A stretch of DNA of 64,000 nt from Thermohalobaculum sp951813525 (lineage in GTDB: Bacteria > Pseudomonadota > Alphaproteobacteria > Rhodobacterales > Rhodobacteraceae), in assembly GCA_951813525.2 (NCBI GenBank), contig CATOTJ020000001.1:310001-374000 (forward strand). The letters are read 5' to 3'. The translations under genes and the position numbers were made by a program. The notes under the pieces were generated by a model. It was not told where the DNA came from. It searched no databases and saw only the letters and a program-made list of their open reading frames with translations. The first letter of the stretch is position 1, and the number at the start of each line of letters is the position of its first letter. Of this stretch, positions 1 through 8,561 are shown piece by piece.

Positions 1-453
1 GCCCTTGGTCGCGGCATAAATGGCATTGGACGATGCATGATATCCGCGCCCGGCGATCGAGGCCATGTTGATAATCCGGCCGGACTGCTGGGCGATCATC
101 TGGCGCGCGGCCCGTTGCAGGCAAAAGAAAACGCCTTTCTGATTGACCCGCACGATCCAGTCCCAGTCCGCTTCGTCCAGATCCATCATATCGGCGCGCC
201 GGGTCACGCCTGCATTGTTGACCAGCACATCAATGGCGCCATAGCGCTGGGCGACATCGCCAAAGACCCTGTCGATCACGTCCAGATCCCCGACATCGGC
301 CACGATCCCTTCGAACCCCGGCAGATCGATCGCATTCAGCGCCGCCCCATCCACATCCAGCCCGACCACCCGGTCACCCTTCGCCGAAAACGCCTCGGCC
401 ACTGCCAGGCCAATTCCCTTGGCCGCCCCGGTTACAATCACAACCCGGCTCAT
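1..453 (-). CDS. SDR-family oxidoreductase, C-terminus beyond the window
   Basis: NAD(P)-dependent short-chain dehydrogenase/reductase; the substrate cannot be told. The protein starts MSRVVIVTGAAKGIG, giving the TGxxxGIG cofactor motif within the first 15 residues. NNAG follows in the middle, and the catalytic Ser and YAATK (YxxxK) lie just before the window edge, so about 150 residues are present and roughly 100 are missing. The start at 453 is preceded by GAGGAAAGGA. It is divergent from the amidohydrolase at 616 across about 160 bases. The family assignment is secure; the specific reaction is unknown. Confidence 0.9.
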   Translation of the reverse strand, partial: MSRVVIVTGAAKGIGLAVAEAFSAKGDRVVGLDVDGAALNAIDLPGFEGIVADVGDLDVIDRVFGDVAQRYGAIDVLVNNAGVTRRADMMDLDEADWDWIVRVNQKGVFFCLQRAARQMIAQQSGRIINMASIAGRGYHASSNAIYAATKG

Positions 454-615
454 CAAATATTCCTTTCCTCAAAGACTTTCCGTCAAAAATCGTCCTGCAC
501 ACTCCTTAACGACCCTGCCCCGAACACCGGCGTATGGGAATAGCGCCGCCGCGCCCGGCGCCATAGGATCGAACTTCGGCCCAAGGACGACTGACCCGTA
601 CAGCAGGAGCGCCCA

Positions 616-1464
616 TTGAAAATCACCGATGCACAGATCCACCTTTGGGGTCAGGGCCTGCCGTCCAACATGGCGCACCGTCAGGTCACGGCGTTCGAGA
701 CCGACGAGGCCGTCGCCATGATGGATCAGGCAGGTGTCCACGCCGCCGTCATCCACCCGCCAACCTGGGACCCCGGCTCATTGACCCTGGCGCAGCAGGC
801 CGTCGCCGACCATCCTGGGCGGTTTGCGATCATGGGCGACCTGCCGCTCGACGACCCGGCCACGCTCGGCAAGATCGCAACTTGGCGCGACAGCCCGGGA
901 CTGCTGGGCCTGCGCTATCTGTTCCTGGATGACCCGGCAAAAACCTGGCTGACAGATGGCACGCTCGATCGCTTCTGGGCGGCGGCGGAGGCGGCGAATG
1001 TCCCCATCGCCGTGCTCGCAACCGACAGCCTGCCAGATATCGGCCGGATCGCCGAACGCCGCCCCGGCCTGCGCCTGACCATCGACCATCTGGGTGGGCG
1101 CGGCGGCAATACGGCGCTGAAGGACCACGCCGCTATGGCGCATATGCCGGACCTGCTGGCGCTGGCACGGCATCCGAACATCGCCGTCAAGGCCACCGGT
1201 GCGCCCGGCTATTCCGCCGAAGATTATCCCTTCCCAGTCATGTCGGATTATCTGCACCGGATATTCGACACATTCGGGCCGTCACGCATGTTCTGGGGTA
1301 CCGACATCACCAAGATGCCGTGCACCTGGACCCAGTGCATTACCCACTTCACCCAAGAACTGCCCTGGCTGAAAGGCGAAGACCTCCGGCTGGTGATGGG
1401 CGCGGCGATCCGCCAATGGTGGGGCTGGCCGGAAACGGCCCCGGAAACCGGCGTCAGCGCGTGA
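616..1464 (+). CDS. Amidohydrolase-family (TIM-barrel) hydrolase
   Basis: A 282-residue protein of the amidohydrolase_2 group, which includes 2-pyrone-4,6-dicarboxylate lactonase and related decarboxylases and lactonases. The N-terminal DAQIHLWG matches the HxH-like opening of the family, with Gln in place of the first His. TIDHLGGRG and the late FWGTDITKMPCTW segment (metal or general-base Asp) are also typical. It is a cytoplasmic enzyme, probably acting on a small organic acid or lactone. It is divergent from the SDR gene and convergent with the PPOX gene, whose stop lies a few bases downstream. The substrate is not predictable from sequence. Confidence 0.8.
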   Translation: MKITDAQIHLWGQGLPSNMAHRQVTAFETDEAVAMMDQAGVHAAVIHPPTWDPGSLTLAQQAVADHPGRFAIMGDLPLDDPATLGKIATWRDSPGLLGLRYLFLDDPAKTWLTDGTLDRFWAAAEAANVPIAVLATDSLPDIGRIAERRPGLRLTIDHLGGRGGNTALKDHAAMAHMPDLLALARHPNIAVKATGAPGYSAEDYPFPVMSDYLHRIFDTFGPSRMFWGTDITKMPCTWTQCITHFTQELPWLKGEDLRLVMGAAIRQWWGWPETAPETGVSA

Positions 1465-1470
1465 CTCCGG

Positions 1471-2073
1471 TCACCACATCCGACCGGCCGCATATTCCGG
1501 ATACCCGTCATCATATTCCGCGGCGTCGAACCCGGCCTTGAACTCGCGAATGAACTCGCCCGCAGTCGGCACCCCGGCGCTTTCGTCGCCCGACAGCCAG
1601 AGGCGCGAGCGCATCAGCGCCTTAGCGCACTGAAAGTACATCTCGGCGATTGTGACCACGATCACGGTGCGCGGCTGCTTGCCGTTCTTCTCGAACCCGG
1701 TGCACAGATCGGCGTCGCCGGTCAAAACCGCTGTTCCGTTTACCCGGACGACATTGTTGCTGCCGGGTATCATGAACATCAGGCTGGCGCGTCCATCGCG
1801 AACGATATTGCGCAGCGAATCCAATCTGTTGTTGCCGCGCCAATCCGGCATCAGGATCGTCTTGGCATCGCCAATCCGGACAACCGGACCATCGTCGCCG
1901 CGCGGGCTGGCATCGGTGCCTTCGGTCCCGACGGTTGTCAGAACGACAAAACGCGACGCCTCGATCCACTGCCGGTAAAGCGGCGTCATCTGCGCCGCGA
2001 CCTTCTCGACCGCCGCCGGAACCGCATCCTCGTACAGCGCCTCCAGCGCCGCGATATCGGTAATCGTCTGCAT
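1471..2073 (-). CDS. Pyridoxamine 5'-phosphate oxidase-family flavoprotein
   Basis: A 200-residue FMN-binding split-barrel protein resembling the MSMEG_1061-type PPOX group. The family core is visible: SRFVVLTTVGTEGTDASPRGD, then DWRGNNRLDSLRN and a Gly/Asp-rich C-terminal barrel. These are F420/FMN-dependent reductases or oxidases of unknown substrate. I place the start at 2073 (MQTITDIAALE) rather than the longer reading at 2127, because GGGGGAAGG lies just upstream. Its stop is 6 bases from that of the amidohydrolase, so the two genes converge. Confidence 0.82.
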   Translation of the reverse strand: MQTITDIAALEALYEDAVPAAVEKVAAQMTPLYRQWIEASRFVVLTTVGTEGTDASPRGDDGPVVRIGDAKTILMPDWRGNNRLDSLRNIVRDGRASLMFMIPGSNNVVRVNGTAVLTGDADLCTGFEKNGKQPRTVIVVTIAEMYFQCAKALMRSRLWLSGDESAGVPTAGEFIREFKAGFDAAEYDDGYPEYAAGRMW

Positions 2074-2132
2074 CGCCTTCCCCCAACCATCGGACTGGGT
2101 CCATGCCAGACCGTGCCGAATATTCACCCGTT

Positions 2133-2564
2133 CTACGGCATCAGAACCAGCGGCAAAACCATTCGCCCGGCCAAAGCGCCCGTGCCCGCTGCCGCGCCGG
2201 TCAATTCCAACTCCGCAATCTGCCGCCGATCGATCGTGAAATCGACCGCAAACAAAAAGCGCTCTGGCCGGGTGTCATCCCGCGCCCGAACCTGTCCCTG
2301 CGCCAGCAGGCCGCCGTCCTGCCCGGTCAATCGCCACTCCGCGATGTTCCCATCTGTCCGCAGGCAACCCGAAACCCGGAAACCGGTTCTGACCCGCGCG
2401 CCCGCACTCGGCGCTGTCGCAATGACGAACGGGGCCTGGGCCAGCGCGGGGTCTGTCAACTCGCAACTGTTCGCATGAACCCGCTTGATTGTGCACCCAG
2501 CCAACGCCAGGACCACCGCCACGACCGCCACCAGAGCCGCACAGGTCACTACGCGCACCGGCAT
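2133..2564 (-). CDS. Putative lipoprotein of unknown function
   Basis: A 143-residue protein with a lipoprotein signal: a hydrophobic run followed by a lipobox (VLALAGC), lipidated Cys about residue 23. The mature part is a small beta-rich domain with two further cysteines; I recognise no family. It lies 16 bases downstream of the metallopeptidase gene on the same strand, with GAGG about ten bases before its start, so the two probably form an operon. It is expected in the inner or outer membrane, facing the periplasm. It could be an inhibitor, anchor or chaperone for the peptidase, but that is only inference from position. Confidence 0.72.
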   Translation of the reverse strand: MPVRVVTCAALVAVVAVVLALAGCTIKRVHANSCELTDPALAQAPFVIATAPSAGARVRTGFRVSGCLRTDGNIAEWRLTGQDGGLLAQGQVRARDDTRPERFLFAVDFTIDRRQIAELELTGAAAGTGALAGRMVLPLVLMP

Positions 2565-2580
2565 CAGCCCGGACCTCGGC

Positions 2581-3417
2581 TTACCAGACCAACTCGACGC
2601 CCGGCATATCGTCCAATGCAGCCTTCAACAACAACCGGTAACCCAGATGCCCGATCTTGTTGGGCTTGACGTGATCGACGATCTTCTTCGCCTCTTCCTT
2701 GGTCTTCACGCTTTCGCAGATCCGGTTCATCGCCGTCGAATCCGGTTCCGTGACGGTTCCGGCGATCAGCACATCCAACATCGCAAGTTTGTTCGTGGTC
2801 GAGATTTGGCCGATCTCGTTCAGATTGTGCGCGTTCACCCAATCGCGCACCCGATTGTCCAGTTGCATCCAGCCCGGCTTGTTCTCGTCGATCAGGTCCT
2901 GAATGTTCTTTTTCTCGAAGACACCCTCATGCTTGCCCATGATGTTGTTCTCGTATCCGGCCTCGATCGCGTTCGTCCGCCCGCCGCCAAACTTGCCGGA
3001 CAGCTTGCTTTTGATCGATTCCGAATACTGATCGTCCAGTCCGATCATATGGCCAAACTCGTGCGCCGCGACCCAATTGAACGCGTGGGTGCTGTTAGCG
3101 TTCAGCGTGATGGTGCCCCAAATCCGCGAGTAATAGGACGGGCCCGCCATCTTCATCGCCTCGATCTGACCGGCATGACCCTTCTTGGTTCCGGGTTTGC
3201 GGTGGATCACGTTCATCTTGCACTCGATCGCCACGCCTTTTCCGAAATCATGCGTCCAGTTGGTGTTGATCGCAGCCTGAATCGACATCGCCCGCGCAGA
3301 CGTCGCCTCGGCCCCGTGCAGTTCCAGTTTGCCGTGGACCGAAATCGTCTTCTCGACACGATCAACATAGACCCCCGGCGCAGGTTCTCGGCGCGAAACC
3401 GGTAATTCATCGGGCAT
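2581..3417 (-). CDS. Putative zinc metallopeptidase (HEFGHxxGxxD), unknown family
   Basis: A 278-residue protein with HEFGHMIGLDD at residues 119-129, which matches the metzincin-like HExxHxxGxxD zinc site. NNIMG near residue 160 could be a Met-turn. The region before the site (about 20-115) looks like the usual N-terminal sheet subdomain. The last 110 residues are helical and Lys-rich and match nothing I know. No signal peptide is visible, which is unusual for this fold and suggests cytoplasmic action or release by a non-Sec route. GAAGGA precedes the start. It is followed at once by a small lipoprotein gene and is divergent from polA. Peptidase activity is likely; the target is unknown. Confidence 0.7.
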   Translation of the reverse strand: MPDELPVSRREPAPGVYVDRVEKTISVHGKLELHGAEATSARAMSIQAAINTNWTHDFGKGVAIECKMNVIHRKPGTKKGHAGQIEAMKMAGPSYYSRIWGTITLNANSTHAFNWVAAHEFGHMIGLDDQYSESIKSKLSGKFGGGRTNAIEAGYENNIMGKHEGVFEKKNIQDLIDENKPGWMQLDNRVRDWVNAHNLNEIGQISTTNKLAMLDVLIAGTVTEPDSTAMNRICESVKTKEEAKKIVDHVKPNKIGHLGYRLLLKAALDDMPGVELVW

Positions 3418-3581
3418 GAAAATTCCTTCGTCAGACTATGCGTAGCGTTCAGTTTACCGCCTCGCGACCGATCGCCCAAGCCAATGTTCGCCAAGCCGGT
3501 CGCGCGCCCCGACTTTTGGCTGGTATTCCACACCCCCTTCGCCTTGAATGGCCCGGTCCCGACAATGACCGGAGCGTCCCC

Positions 3582-6401
3582 ATGACCATCGACAAGAACA
3601 CCCATATCTACCTGGTCGATGGCTCGGGTTATATATTCCGCGCCTTCCACGCCCTTCCGCCACTGACCCGGAAATCCGACGGCCTTCCCGTCGGCGCGGT
3701 GTCCGGGTTCTGCAACATGCTGCACCGCCTGGTCATGGGCGCGGGCACACGCGGTGCCACGCATCTGGCGGTGATCTTCGATTACTCCGGCAAAAGCTTC
3801 CGCAATGATTTCTACCCCGAATACAAGGCCCATCGCCCGCCTGCGCCCGAAGATCTGGTGCCGCAATTCCCGCTGATCCGCGATGCGACGCGCGCCTTCG
3901 GCCTGCCCTCGATCGAGATGGAAGGCTACGAAGCCGACGATCTGATTGCCACCTATGCGACCCAGGCGGACGCGGCAGGCGCCACCGTTACCGTCGTCAG
4001 CTCCGACAAAGACCTGATGCAACTGATCGGCGGCGGCGTCGGCATGATCGACCCGATGAAAAACACCGATGTCGGCCCGGAAGAGGTCGAAAAGAAATTC
4101 GGTGTCGCCCCTGACAAAGTCATCGACGTTCAGGCCCTGGCAGGCGACAGCGTCGACAATGTCCCCGGCGCGCCGGGCATCGGTGTCAAAACCGCGGCGA
4201 CGCTGATCCACGAATACGGCGATCTGGACACGCTGCTGGCCCGGGCCGAAGAGATCAAACAACCCAAACGCCGCCAGACCCTGATCAACAATGCCGATCA
4301 GATCCGCGTCTCCCGCGATCTGGTTACGCTGAAGCGCGACGTGCCGGTCACAGAAAGGCTGGAAGACTTCACCCTGAACCCGCCTGATCCGGATACGCTG
4401 CTCGGGTTCCTGGCCGAGATGGAGTTCCGCACGCTGACCAACCGCATGGCCGAAGCCATGGGGGCAGAGGCCCCGGCAGTCGGCACCGTCGAAGACGCCG
4501 CGGCGCCTTCGACCGGCGCGCCGGGCGCAATCCGCGAATTCGCCGATCTCGATACATCGGGCTACCAAACCATCCGGACCGGCGACACCCTGCACGGCAT
4601 CATCCAGCAGGCCTACGAAACCGGCGTACTCTGCATCGATCTCGAAACGAACTCACTCGACGAAATGGTTGCTGAAATCGCGGGCTTCGCACTCTCGCCC
4701 GAACCCGGGGTCGCGGCGTATGTCCCTGTCGCCCACACCACCGGCGACGGCGATCTTCTGGGCGCCGCCGAGCGGGCACCGAACCAGCTCACGCTCGACG
4801 AGGTTCTCACGGCGCTGCGCCCGATCCTCGCCGATCCCTCGATCCTGAAGATCGGCCAGAACCTCAAATACGACCTCAAGGTCCTGGCCCGCCACGAAAC
4901 GCCGGTGGCGCCCATCGACGATACGATGCTGCTGTCCTATGCGCTCGACTCAGGCCTCGGCGGGCACGGCATGGACGAGCTTTCCGAACGCCATCTCGGC
5001 CACAAGCCGATTTCCATCAAGACCCTGCTCGGCACCGGTAAATCCGCCATCACCTTTGATCGGGTCGACATCGAACAGGCCGCCCCCTACGCGGCCGAGG
5101 ACGCCGACGTCACCCTGCGCCTCTGGCACAAGCTGAAACCCCGGCTCGCCGCAGAGAAGGTCTCGACCGTCTACCACACGCTTGAACGCCCGCTGATCCC
5201 CGTGCTTGTCGAAATGGAGCGCAACGGCATCAAGGTCGACCGCGAAGTCCTGGGCACCATGTCCAACCGCCTGGCCCAGAAAATGGCCCAGTACGAGGAC
5301 GAGATCTACGAATCCGCCGGTCAGAAGTTCAACATCGGCTCGCCTAAGCAATTGGGAGAGATCCTGTTCGACGAAGACAAGATGGCGCTGTCCGGCGGCA
5401 AGAAAACCAAGACCGGTGCCTGGGCCACTGGTGCCGATATTCTCGAAACCCTTGCTGCCGAAGGCCACGATCTGCCGGGCCGTATCCTCGACTGGCGCCA
5501 GGTCTCAAAGCTGAAATCCACCTATACCGATGCCCTGCAAACCCATATCAACGCCGAAACCGGCCGGGTTCACACCAGCTTCTCGCTGGCCGCCACGTCG
5601 ACGGGCCGCCTCGCCTCGACCGACCCGAATTTGCAGAACATCCCCGTGCGCACGGAAGAAGGCCGCGCCATCCGCACCGCCTTCATCGCCGAACCCGGCA
5701 ATGTCATCCTCTCGCTCGACTATTCCCAGATCGAGCTGCGCATCCTGGCCCATATCGCCGGCATCGACGCGCTGAAAGCTTCCTTCCGCGACGGCCAGGA
5801 CATCCACGCCATGACCGCGTCCGAAGTTTTCGGCGTGCCCATCGAAGGCATGGACCCAATGGTGCGCCGACAGGCCAAGGCCATCAATTTCGGCGTCATC
5901 TACGGCATCTCGGCATTCGGGCTGTCGAACAACCTGCGCATCCCCCGCGGCGATGCGCAGGCGTTCATCAACGCCTATTTCGAAAAGTTCCCGGGCATCC
6001 GCGACTATATGGAGGCGACCAAACAGATGGCCCGCGATGTCGGCTATGTGGAAACCCTGTTCGGGCGAAAGATCCACACCCCTGGCATCGCCAACAAAGG
6101 CCCGCACCGCGGCTTCGCCGAACGCGCCGCCATCAACGCCCCGATCCAGGGGTCGGCCGCTGACGTCATCCGCCGCGCCATGATCCGCATTCCGGCGGCA
6201 ATGCGGGATGCGGGCCTGACCGGACGCATGATGTTGCAGGTCCATGACGAACTGCTCTTCGAGGTCGCTGAAGACGAAACCGACCGCACGATCGAGATCG
6301 TGCGCGAAATCATGGAAGGCGCCGCAGCCCCTGCCGTCGAAATCGCCGTGCCGTTGGTCGTCGATGCAGGCAAAGGCGGCAGCTGGGCCGAAGCGCACTA
6401 A
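3582..6401 (+). CDS. polA: DNA polymerase I
   Basis: A 939-residue polymerase that fills gaps and removes RNA primers in replication and repair. Three domains are visible. The first is an N-terminal 5'-3' exonuclease (YLVDGSGYIFRAFHALPPL, EADDLIATYA, GDSVDNVPGAPGIG). The second is a 3'-5' exonuclease with its acidic residues kept (IDLETNSLD, GQNLKYDL, YAAEDAD), so proofreading is probably active. The third is the polymerase, with motif A SLDYSQIELR, motif B RRQAKAINFGVIYG and motif C QVHDELLFE. I chose ATG 3582 over the open frame back to 3438 because GGAG sits seven bases before it and the protein then begins as in the family. The length is normal for this class. Confidence 0.98.
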   Translation: MTIDKNTHIYLVDGSGYIFRAFHALPPLTRKSDGLPVGAVSGFCNMLHRLVMGAGTRGATHLAVIFDYSGKSFRNDFYPEYKAHRPPAPEDLVPQFPLIRDATRAFGLPSIEMEGYEADDLIATYATQADAAGATVTVVSSDKDLMQLIGGGVGMIDPMKNTDVGPEEVEKKFGVAPDKVIDVQALAGDSVDNVPGAPGIGVKTAATLIHEYGDLDTLLARAEEIKQPKRRQTLINNADQIRVSRDLVTLKRDVPVTERLEDFTLNPPDPDTLLGFLAEMEFRTLTNRMAEAMGAEAPAVGTVEDAAAPSTGAPGAIREFADLDTSGYQTIRTGDTLHGIIQQAYETGVLCIDLETNSLDEMVAEIAGFALSPEPGVAAYVPVAHTTGDGDLLGAAERAPNQLTLDEVLTALRPILADPSILKIGQNLKYDLKVLARHETPVAPIDDTMLLSYALDSGLGGHGMDELSERHLGHKPISIKTLLGTGKSAITFDRVDIEQAAPYAAEDADVTLRLWHKLKPRLAAEKVSTVYHTLERPLIPVLVEMERNGIKVDREVLGTMSNRLAQKMAQYEDEIYESAGQKFNIGSPKQLGEILFDEDKMALSGGKKTKTGAWATGADILETLAAEGHDLPGRILDWRQVSKLKSTYTDALQTHINAETGRVHTSFSLAATSTGRLASTDPNLQNIPVRTEEGRAIRTAFIAEPGNVILSLDYSQIELRILAHIAGIDALKASFRDGQDIHAMTASEVFGVPIEGMDPMVRRQAKAINFGVIYGISAFGLSNNLRIPRGDAQAFINAYFEKFPGIRDYMEATKQMARDVGYVETLFGRKIHTPGIANKGPHRGFAERAAINAPIQGSAADVIRRAMIRIPAAMRDAGLTGRMMLQVHDELLFEVAEDETDRTIEIVREIMEGAAAPAVEIAVPLVVDAGKGGSWAEAH

Positions 6402-6402
6402 G

Positions 6403-6430
6403 CGCGCTCGGGCCAGCGCGTCTTCCTGTT
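6403..6430 (+). terminator. Candidate polA terminator
   Basis: Directly after the polA stop, CGCGCT and AGCGCG form a 6-bp GC stem with a 6-base loop, followed by a T-rich stretch (TCTTCCTGTTT). The T tract is interrupted, so intrinsic termination may be weak. Confidence 0.35.
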
Positions 6431-6615
6431 TGACGGCTCCGGTCAAGCACCGCGCAGGCGCGTTCACGCCTGGACTCGCTCACCTCTTTTAGAATCGACT
6501 AAATTGAGTCATAATAGACATATCTATCGAACAATCTCTCCGGCGTACGCCAGGATGAATAAGTAGCCGTCAGTCTGGCGTATACTGGTATTTGTCATTT
6601 CGGGAGGGAACTTTA

Positions 6616-7782
6616 ATGAGCGAATATGATAAGCCTTACAGCTTACGACTGATTCAATTCATCAATGATCCGGAAACCAGCGCTGCAGATATTTCGCAGG
6701 CATTCGATGCTCCGGATCTGGGCGAGCGAATATCCGCCGAACGAAAGCGACTGACCGATACTCGCGGCTCGGGGTTCAGCAATCTCTCCGAAATCGACAA
6801 ATCCGAGATACTTGGGAACACGCGCCTGGGCGTATTGCTCGACAAGGTGCGGGCGGGTGCCCTGGACCACCGCGAAAAGTCGGAAACAGTGGTCAAGGGT
6901 GGAAGCTCAATTCCCGCCTTTATTGTCTCGACCCCGATTGCCCTGACCCCGGTCGAGTTCCTGCCCTGGTACGCATTGGCACATCCCTGCCGAATTGCGC
7001 CCGTCACAAGAACCGAAGTCTATTCGCGCGGAAACAACGACCAAGGTGAAATGACGACCCAGCTGAACAAGACCGGGAAGACGCAATACAACACCGGAAC
7101 ATTCGAGCTTGAGTTCCTGGCCGATCCGGTGGCGTGCCTATGCGTTCAAAATAAGTGCACCGGCGTTATCGGGTTGACCTTGAGCATGAAAATCATCCTT
7201 GCGGGCGGCGCCGCACCGCTCGGCTATATGATGGTGCCAGGGCCGATACCGTCAGCACCGACGACACCAGTGGCGGGCGGCGGCGTTCCCGGCCCCGATG
7301 TAAATGTCACAATCGACCGGATCGACGTCCCGGCCGCGGCGCCCGGCAACACATTTGTGCAACCCGCTGCGGCAAAGGCGGAATTTACCGCCAACGCAAC
7401 GCAGTACCTGCCCTGTACGCCTGGCACCTATGCAAGGCGCTTCCACATATTCCCGAACGGCCTTGCAGGCGTGAAGGGCGTTGTTCCCGGGATCGGCCCT
7501 GCCGGATTGGTGTTTTTCATCGACGTGAACGCCACAGTGACCTCGACCGGAGGATGCTCGGCGACGATCGCGCTCGAAACGTTCATGATGGAATTCCGGT
7601 TGGGATATGATTTCTCGCATGGCGGCGCGTTGCCGACGGCACCGGCAGAGTTGCCGGAAGTGCGCCCGACATTGCCCGCAGGCGTCGCGCCCGGTGTCAA
7701 CGTGAACACACACAACATTGCCAAAAGAATATCAACGAACGGAACCGCCTCCGACGCGGCGTTTCCGCCCCGGGCACCATGA
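6616..7782 (+). CDS. Orphan protein of unknown function, Pro/Gly-rich middle
   Basis: A 388-residue protein that I do not recognise. GGAGGGAA precedes ATG 6616. Residues 1-95 are charged and helical (MSEYDKPYSLRLIQF, ISAERKRL). The middle contains aromatic and Cys pieces (PVACLCVQNKC), then a Pro/Gly/Ala-rich linker (about 210-240), then a beta-rich region with FHIFPNGL and VTSTGGCSATIALETFMMEF. There is no signal peptide or clear membrane segment. The 210-base upstream region is AT-rich and carries a palindrome (GGCGTACGCC, 6542-6551) and a TATACT at 6581 that could be a -10 box. It stands alone and ends at a strong convergent hairpin shared with the globin gene. Confidence 0.65.
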   Translation: MSEYDKPYSLRLIQFINDPETSAADISQAFDAPDLGERISAERKRLTDTRGSGFSNLSEIDKSEILGNTRLGVLLDKVRAGALDHREKSETVVKGGSSIPAFIVSTPIALTPVEFLPWYALAHPCRIAPVTRTEVYSRGNNDQGEMTTQLNKTGKTQYNTGTFELEFLADPVACLCVQNKCTGVIGLTLSMKIILAGGAAPLGYMMVPGPIPSAPTTPVAGGGVPGPDVNVTIDRIDVPAAAPGNTFVQPAAAKAEFTANATQYLPCTPGTYARRFHIFPNGLAGVKGVVPGIGPAGLVFFIDVNATVTSTGGCSATIALETFMMEFRLGYDFSHGGALPTAPAELPEVRPTLPAGVAPGVNVNTHNIAKRISTNGTASDAAFPPRAP

Positions 7783-7854
7783 GGGAATGGGCACCGTGAG
7801 AAAATCGGCGCCTAAAGTATCCGCCCAACTCCATCGGGTTGAAATACGCTCCAG

Positions 7855-7889
7855 CGGCGCAGGATGGGGCCAAACCCTATCCTGCGCCG
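7855..7889. terminator. Strong bidirectional hairpin between convergent genes
   Basis: CGGCGCAGGAT (7855-7865) pairs perfectly with ATCCTGCGCCG (7879-7889). Inside it a G-T wobble and GGG/CCC extend the stem to about 15 pairs, with a 5-base loop. It lies between the stop of the orphan gene (7782) and the stop of the globin gene (7897), as expected for a shared terminator. There is no clear T run on either side. Confidence 0.6.
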
Positions 7890-7896
7890 TGAACGC

Positions 7897-8313
7897 TCAG
7901 GTGGCTTCAGCCTCGGACGCGGCCTGCATGGTCCCGGCCAGCAAGGTATAGGCCGCGGTCCAGGCATCGCGTGTTTCGGGTGTGAAATCGTCGCCCAGAC
8001 CCTTTTCCAGCGTGTCCAGCAGTGCCGCGCCAACCGTGTCGTAATGGCCCGGCTCAACGCCATAACCGGCATGGCGCCGGCCCAGCGCCTGGACCTGCGG
8101 CACCAGCGCTTCCAAACGGGTCAGGCCATTCACGACCACTGACAGCATGGTCAACAACTTGCGTCCCTGCTCGTTCATATCTCCGTTGAACAGCGGGCGC
8201 AGACTGGCATCGATTTGAAAAAGGCGGCCATAAAACAGATCGGAAACAGCTTTGCCCAACGGGGCGACTTTTGCGAAACTCTCCTGGACGAGTGCGATTT
8301 GAGTCGGCGTCAT
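7897..8313 (-). CDS. Single-domain globin
   Basis: A 138-residue globin of the flavohaemoglobin/single-domain type, without a reductase domain. The N-terminus (TPTQIALVQESFAKVAP) is the A helix, LFYGRLFQIDASLRPLFNGD is the B-C-D region, and GRRHAGYGV holds the proximal (F8) His. Such proteins bind O2 or NO, and in bacteria they commonly serve NO dioxygenation or O2 buffering; a separate reductase would be needed. GGAG lies seven bases before the start, and a palindrome lies in the promoter region. It converges on the orphan gene at 6616. The window also has a second haemoglobin, at 50315. Confidence 0.88.
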   Translation of the reverse strand: MTPTQIALVQESFAKVAPLGKAVSDLFYGRLFQIDASLRPLFNGDMNEQGRKLLTMLSVVVNGLTRLEALVPQVQALGRRHAGYGVEPGHYDTVGAALLDTLEKGLGDDFTPETRDAWTAAYTLLAGTMQAASEAEAT

Positions 8314-8327
8314 TGCTTTGCTCCAGT

Positions 8328-8349
8328 TTTCGTTTTCCTGGAAACGAAA
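8328..8349. promoter_or_regulatory. Palindrome upstream of the globin gene (candidate operator)
   Basis: TTTCGTTT and AAACGAAA form perfect 8-bp arms around a 6-base centre, 15 bases before the globin start codon. The size and symmetry suit a dimeric regulator. It does not match the FNR or NnrR consensus (TTGAT-N4-ATCAA). No regulator gene is adjacent. Confidence 0.45.
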
Positions 8350-8561
8350 GCTGCCAAGCCCATGTTTCGGCCAGATGTCAGCGCGAGCCTTTCAATGTTT
8401 CAATTGTGTCAGCGCCCGAGGACCAATAGGTGCCGGTGTCGAGGTCGTGGTTTCGAGTAAACAAGCCAAACAACGCCCTCACCGATCCTGAAGCATCCCT
8501 TCGGGCGGCGGTTCACTTTCGCTGATGGCACCGCCGATCTAATGCACGCTCTTCGCGCCTC

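Noticed and set aside
1471..2127. Longer start at 2127 for the PPOX protein
   Set aside because: The extra 18 residues lack a ribosome site and do not fit the family, while 2073 has both.
3213..4595. 460-codon open frame opposite polA and the metallopeptidase
   Set aside because: Overlaps two well-supported genes and has shadow-type composition.
6581..6586. TATACT as a promoter for the orphan gene
   Set aside because: No matching -35 sequence at the right distance; kept only as a remark in the gene entry.
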